From Spirochaetales bacterium (GTDB lineage Bacteria; Spirochaetota; Spirochaetia; DSM-27196; SLST01), in contig SLST01000256.1 in assembly GCA_007130265.1 (NCBI GenBank), forward strand, positions 1 to 9,215: 9,215 nt of DNA, written 5' to 3'. Made by a program: the position numbers and the translations under genes. How positions within the stretch are numbered: the stretch's first letter is position 1; every line of letters starts with the position of its first letter. Positions 7,103 to 9,215 of this stretch are shown in pieces. The notes under the pieces are model-generated. The model saw nothing but the letters and a program-made list of their open reading frames with translations. It did not search any database and was not told where the DNA came from.

Positions 7103-8260
7103 TTACACCTTCTTCAGTACGTGCGTTCGCCAGAAAGCGGCAAGGAACGGAGGGATTGGTACGGTCGCCATGACCGCGAGCGTCTGCGCGAGCGACGTTT
7201 CCTCGTCGAGAAACCGTAGCAGACGGTCGATCGGGTTGCGACGAAACAGCGCGGTGAATACCCGCTCGCTGAGCTCGCCTCGGCGGTACATGACCTGCAG
7301 CAGCATCGTGTCGAGCATCCGCGCGCGGCGGGGCGCTGCAGGCAGGTGAAAAGGATGGTCGTGTCGAAGGAGCGACTCGACGATCGCCTGCGAATCGAGC
7401 TGCGTGCGGCGGAACGCGTACCCGGTACTCGCCTTCACCCGGCCTCCGCGGGTGCCGATAGCGAGTGTTCGGCACCCCTCGCGTCGGACGACCGGTTCGT
7501 CCGTCATCGGGATCACGCCGCGCTCGCGATCCACGACGCGGTACTCGGTGACTCCCACGACGTCGCGCAGATAGGTCTCGATCGCGCGGACGTACTCGGC
7601 GTCGCTAAGGAGCTCAGCGGAGAAGAGCGTGTATTCCACGAGCGCCCGGTGCTCGGAGAACGGCAGAATGTAGAAGAACCGCATCTCACCGTGGCCCGGG
7701 GTGCGGAAGTCGAAGAGCGTGGGAGTGTGCGGATCGAAGACCGGCTGCTGCGTCTCGACTATCCAGCCGACGAAGTGCTGTTTGAGGTAGTGATGCGGGC
7801 CCGAGCGCTGCTCGTACTCCTGCGGCTCGAACCGGCTGTCGAAGACCCAGGTGGCGAGGACCGATCGCTGGTCGGTCTCTACCCGCGCGCAGCCGTCCTC
7901 ATCATGGATAGCGATCACGCGTCCCCGTTCGAACTCGACGCGCGGATGCTGCTCGAGTCTGTCGAGTGTTTCGCGGTAGAAGTCGTCTCCCCGGACCATC
8001 GCATAACGGTAGTCTCCCAGGTCGAAATCGTGGGTCCACGAGTGAGAGGCAAACCGCAGCGCCGACCAGACGTGCGAGACGATTGGCTCGATCGGGTGGC
8101 CGGCGCGCGTCCAGTAGCACCACGTGCGATCGTTTTCACCCTTGGTCTCAGGGTCGACGATGAGCACCGACTTCTCGGCGAGTCGACTGCCGGTGATCGC
8201 GTACGCGAGGCTCAGGCCCGCCATCCCTCCCCCGGCCATCACGTAATCGTAGCGGCGCAT
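7103..8260 (-). CDS. crtY: Lycopene cyclase, CrtY/CrtL-type FAD-dependent
   Basis: A 385-residue soluble or membrane-associated flavoprotein of the lycopene cyclase family, which forms beta-ionone rings on lycopene in a non-redox reaction needing reduced flavin. The N-terminus has a dinucleotide-binding motif 'AGGGMAGLSLA' (9-19) and the acidic end of the second strand at D36. Family motifs follow: 'NDRTWCYW' (43-50), 'LKQHFVGWIVET' (159-170), 'FDFR' (183-186), 'FFYILPFSEHRALVEYTLFS' (195-214), 'GVIPMTD' (248-254) and 'GGRVKASTGYAF' (271-282). E209 in 'ALVEYT' aligns, from memory, with the catalytic glutamate of Pantoea CrtY. The length fits the family. The ATG at 8260 places the FAD motif at the normal distance from the N-terminus, although no Shine-Dalgarno is visible. 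Whether it makes one ring (gamma-carotene) or two (beta-carotene) is not visible in sequence; the downstream hydratase argues that monocyclic product is used. Confidence 0.9.
   Translation of the reverse strand: MRRYDYVMAGGGMAGLSLAYAITGSRLAEKSVLIVDPETKGENDRTWCYWTRAGHPIEPIVSHVWSALRFASHSWTHDFDLGDYRYAMVRGDDFYRETLDRLEQHPRVEFERGRVIAIHDEDGCARVETDQRSVLATWVFDSRFEPQEYEQRSGPHHYLKQHFVGWIVETQQPVFDPHTPTLFDFRTPGHGEMRFFYILPFSEHRALVEYTLFSAELLSDAEYVRAIETYLRDVVGVTEYRVVDRERGVIPMTDEPVVRREGCRTLAIGTRGGRVKASTGYAFRRTQLDSQAIVESLLRHDHPFHLPAAPRRARMLDTMLLQVMYRRGELSERVFTALFRRNPIDRLLRFLDEETSLAQTLAVMATVPIPPFLAAFWRTHVLKKV
7106..7115 (-). promoter_or_regulatory. Ribosome-binding site of cruF inside the end of the cyclase gene
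   Basis: Reading the minus strand, GAAGAAGGTG lies over the last lysine-lysine-valine codons of the cyclase. Its AAGG core is 6 nt before the cruF ATG (7101-7099). The cyclase TAA (7105-7103) sits between them, so stop, ribosome-binding site and next start are interleaved, which indicates translational coupling. Confidence 0.65.
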
Positions 8261-8337
8261 TGCCGCAGCTTAGCGTAGAAGCGCCGGGTTGGAAAAGGGT
8301 AGAGAAGCGCTCGGCGCATTTCCGCGGTCTATCCTCC
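8261..8337. promoter_or_regulatory. Divergent intergenic region between the cyclase and comF
   Basis: This 77-bp stretch separates the oppositely oriented cyclase and comF starts, so it is the natural place for the carotenoid-operon promoter. On the minus strand a possible pair is TTTCCA (8294-8289) and TAAGCT (8271-8266), spaced 17 nt, with the -10 ending only 5 nt before the cyclase ATG. The match to consensus is partial. I found no good promoter or Shine-Dalgarno for comF here. If comF starts at the in-frame TTG at 8260, this region would be coding. Confidence 0.3.
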
Positions 8338-9048
8338 GTGGGACTTCTCGATGTCTGTGTGCCCGCGCACTGCACCGTGTGCGGCGCGGTCCACCGCTAC
8401 GGCGACCATCCGGTCTGTGAGTTGCTGCGCGGATACGCGCTGTGTCCCGCATGCCGCGACGCATGCGCGCCGGCATCCGCCGGTAATCGGTGTGAGGTGT
8501 GCAGCGTTCCGGTTCCGCGGTTCATCCGCGTGTGCGAACGGTGCAGAAGAGAGGTGTTCGCGTTCAGTCGGGCGGTAGTGATGCACCGCTACTCAGGGGT
8601 GCCCGAACGCGTCGTTGAATCGTTCAAATTCGCACCGCACAAGAGCCTCGGCCGGTTTGTGGCCGAGCAGCTCGCGCCGGCGCTCGTCGGCTCCTTCACG
8701 CCACCGGTGACGCTGGTGCCGGTGCCTTCGTCGTTGCGCTCCGTTCGCCGCCGGGGCTTCGCCGGGGCCGTGGTCATCGCGCGCGAGCTCGCGCGGCTCA
8801 CCGGTGTGCCCATCGAGGAGCTTCTGCGCTCGCGACACGCACGCTCGCAGAAGGCGCTCTCGTATGAAGACCGACGTGCAAACGCGCTCGCGTCGATCTC
8901 GCTCAAAGCACATCGTGCGGTTCCGCATCGGATCGTGCTCGTCGACGACGTGCTCACCACCGGTGCCACAGCGGACAGCTGCGCCGAACGGCTGATCGCA
9001 GGCGGGGCGAAAGACGTCTGCCTTCTCGCCTACGCGATCGAGTATTGA
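8338..9048 (+). CDS. comF: ComF-family phosphoribosyltransferase-like protein
   Basis: With the GTG at 8338 this is a 236-residue ComF/GntX-family protein. The N-terminus is a double zinc ribbon with four CxxC pairs (residues 12/15, 36/39, 52/55 and 66/69) preceded by the typical 'LLDVCVPAHC' lead. A type I phosphoribosyltransferase-like domain follows, with 'LVPVPSS', an RRRGF segment, 'RSQKALSYEDRRAN' and the PRPP-binding loop 'VLVDDVLTTGAT' (200-211). In B. subtilis and Haemophilus, ComF is needed for uptake of transforming DNA. The family is also widespread in bacteria not known to be competent, so competence should not be assumed. The usual Asn-Gln after RGF is replaced by Ala-Gly here. 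The start is uncertain: family proteins begin near this 'LLD' segment, but there is no clear Shine-Dalgarno. The upstream in-frame TTG at 8260 would add 26 residues and touch the cyclase start codon. Confidence 0.88.
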   Translation: MGLLDVCVPAHCTVCGAVHRYGDHPVCELLRGYALCPACRDACAPASAGNRCEVCSVPVPRFIRVCERCRREVFAFSRAVVMHRYSGVPERVVESFKFAPHKSLGRFVAEQLAPALVGSFTPPVTLVPVPSSLRSVRRRGFAGAVVIARELARLTGVPIEELLRSRHARSQKALSYEDRRANALASISLKAHRAVPHRIVLVDDVLTTGATADSCAERLIAGGAKDVCLLAYAIEY

Positions 9049-9076
9049 CCGTCTTCTCCTTACCACAGATTCGGCC

Positions 9077-9082
9077 TATGAT
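9077..9082 (+). promoter_or_regulatory. Candidate -10 element (TATGAT) for the right-edge methyltransferase gene
   Basis: TATGAT differs from the TATAAT consensus at one position and ends 6 nt before the ATG at 9089. A transcript started at the usual distance would begin at or next to that ATG. The hexamer 17 nt upstream, TTCTCC (9054-9059), is a poor -35. No Shine-Dalgarno precedes the ATG. Confidence 0.35.
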
Positions 9083-9088
9083 CAGTCC

Positions 9089-9215
9089 ATGCCGTGGGAT
9101 CGCTATCTGGAATCGCTTGTGTGCAGGCGAGTGCGTCTCTCGTACCGCAGACGCGGCTTCGATCTCGATCTCTCCCAGGCGCTCTTCTCGAGCGCGAGCG
9201 TTGACGCCGGCACAC
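9089..9215 (+). CDS. Probable class I SAM-dependent methyltransferase, N-terminal fragment (3' truncated by window)
   Basis: An ATG at 9089 opens a frame that stays open to the window end, giving 42 residues that start MPWDRYLESLVCRRV. The stretch 'FDLDLSQALFSSASVDAGT' (residues 24-42) resembles the segment just before the SAM-binding domain in RsmC-like and related 'MTS'-type methyltransferases, where an LFS or VFS motif is followed by 'D.GT' and then leucines. The SAM-binding motif itself lies beyond the edge, so the specific target (rRNA, protein or other) cannot be given. It starts 40 nt after the comF stop on the same strand. The start lacks a Shine-Dalgarno but follows a good -10 hexamer. 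Confidence 0.55.
   Translation, partial: MPWDRYLESLVCRRVRLSYRRRGFDLDLSQALFSSASVDAGT

Noticed and set aside
6469..7173. A 234-codon open frame on the + strand, antisense to cruF
   Set aside because: Its product is a low-complexity mix of Arg, His, Asp and Glu, as expected from the complement of a hydrophobic membrane-protein gene. CruF motifs on the other strand are decisive.
7346..8278. A 310-codon open frame on the + strand, antisense to the lycopene cyclase
   Set aside because: The minus strand carries all cyclase motifs. The plus-strand translation has no recognisable family features and is rich in Arg, Glu and Val. Long antisense frames are expected in G+C-rich coding DNA.
8338..9048. 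comF as evidence of natural transformation
   Set aside because: ComF homologues occur in many bacteria not known to be competent, and no other competence gene is in the window.
9045..9082. TTGACC (9045-9050) paired with TATGAT (9077-9082) as a sigma-70 promoter
   Set aside because: The spacing is 26 nt, far longer than the usual 16-18 nt, and TTGACC overlaps the comF stop codon. Only the -10 was kept, as a weak call.

Overview
The window is gene-dense, G+C-rich bacterial DNA with no RNA genes, mobile elements, CRISPR arrays or obvious repeats. The gene order tamB (3' end) - bamA - skp/ompH - mutS is the one I recall from Treponema pallidum (TP0325-TP0328). With the carotenoid genes that follow, it suggests a free-living, pigmented member of the Spirochaetes/Spirochaetales. 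That placement rests on remembered synteny and family resemblance, not on a search.

Left part (about 1-6317, + strand): an outer-membrane biogenesis operon. The C-terminal end of a TamB-like protein is followed by a complete five-POTRA BamA with an ARGW version of the loop-6 motif and a long acidic loop in the barrel. Next come a secreted Skp/OmpH-type chaperone and a full-length MutS. Junctions are tight: 21 nt with a strong ribosome-binding site before bamA, 10 nt before skp, and a TGATG stop/start overlap before mutS. The proteins would work together on outer-membrane protein delivery and insertion, with a mismatch-repair gene attached as the last cistron.

Middle part (6322-8260, - strand): a two-gene carotenoid operon convergent with mutS (4 bp apart). 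It reads from a CrtY/CrtL-like lycopene cyclase into a CruF-family carotenoid 1',2'-hydratase, with 1 nt between them. Together they predict a monocyclic carotenoid carrying a tertiary 1'-hydroxyl. The other pathway genes (crtE, crtB, crtI, possible crtD, glycosyltransferase) are not in the window.

Right part (about 8260-9215, + strand): a ComF-family phosphoribosyltransferase with a cysteine-rich zinc-ribbon head, divergent from the cyclase. It is followed by the first 42 codons of a probable SAM-dependent methyltransferase whose start lies just downstream of a good -10 hexamer. No gene-free stretch exceeds 300 bases. All complete genes look intact. I see no convincing wholly new system; the most interesting items are the carotenoid pair, the enlarged BamA loop, mutS as a coupled cistron in an outer-membrane operon, and the possible leaderless start at the right edge.
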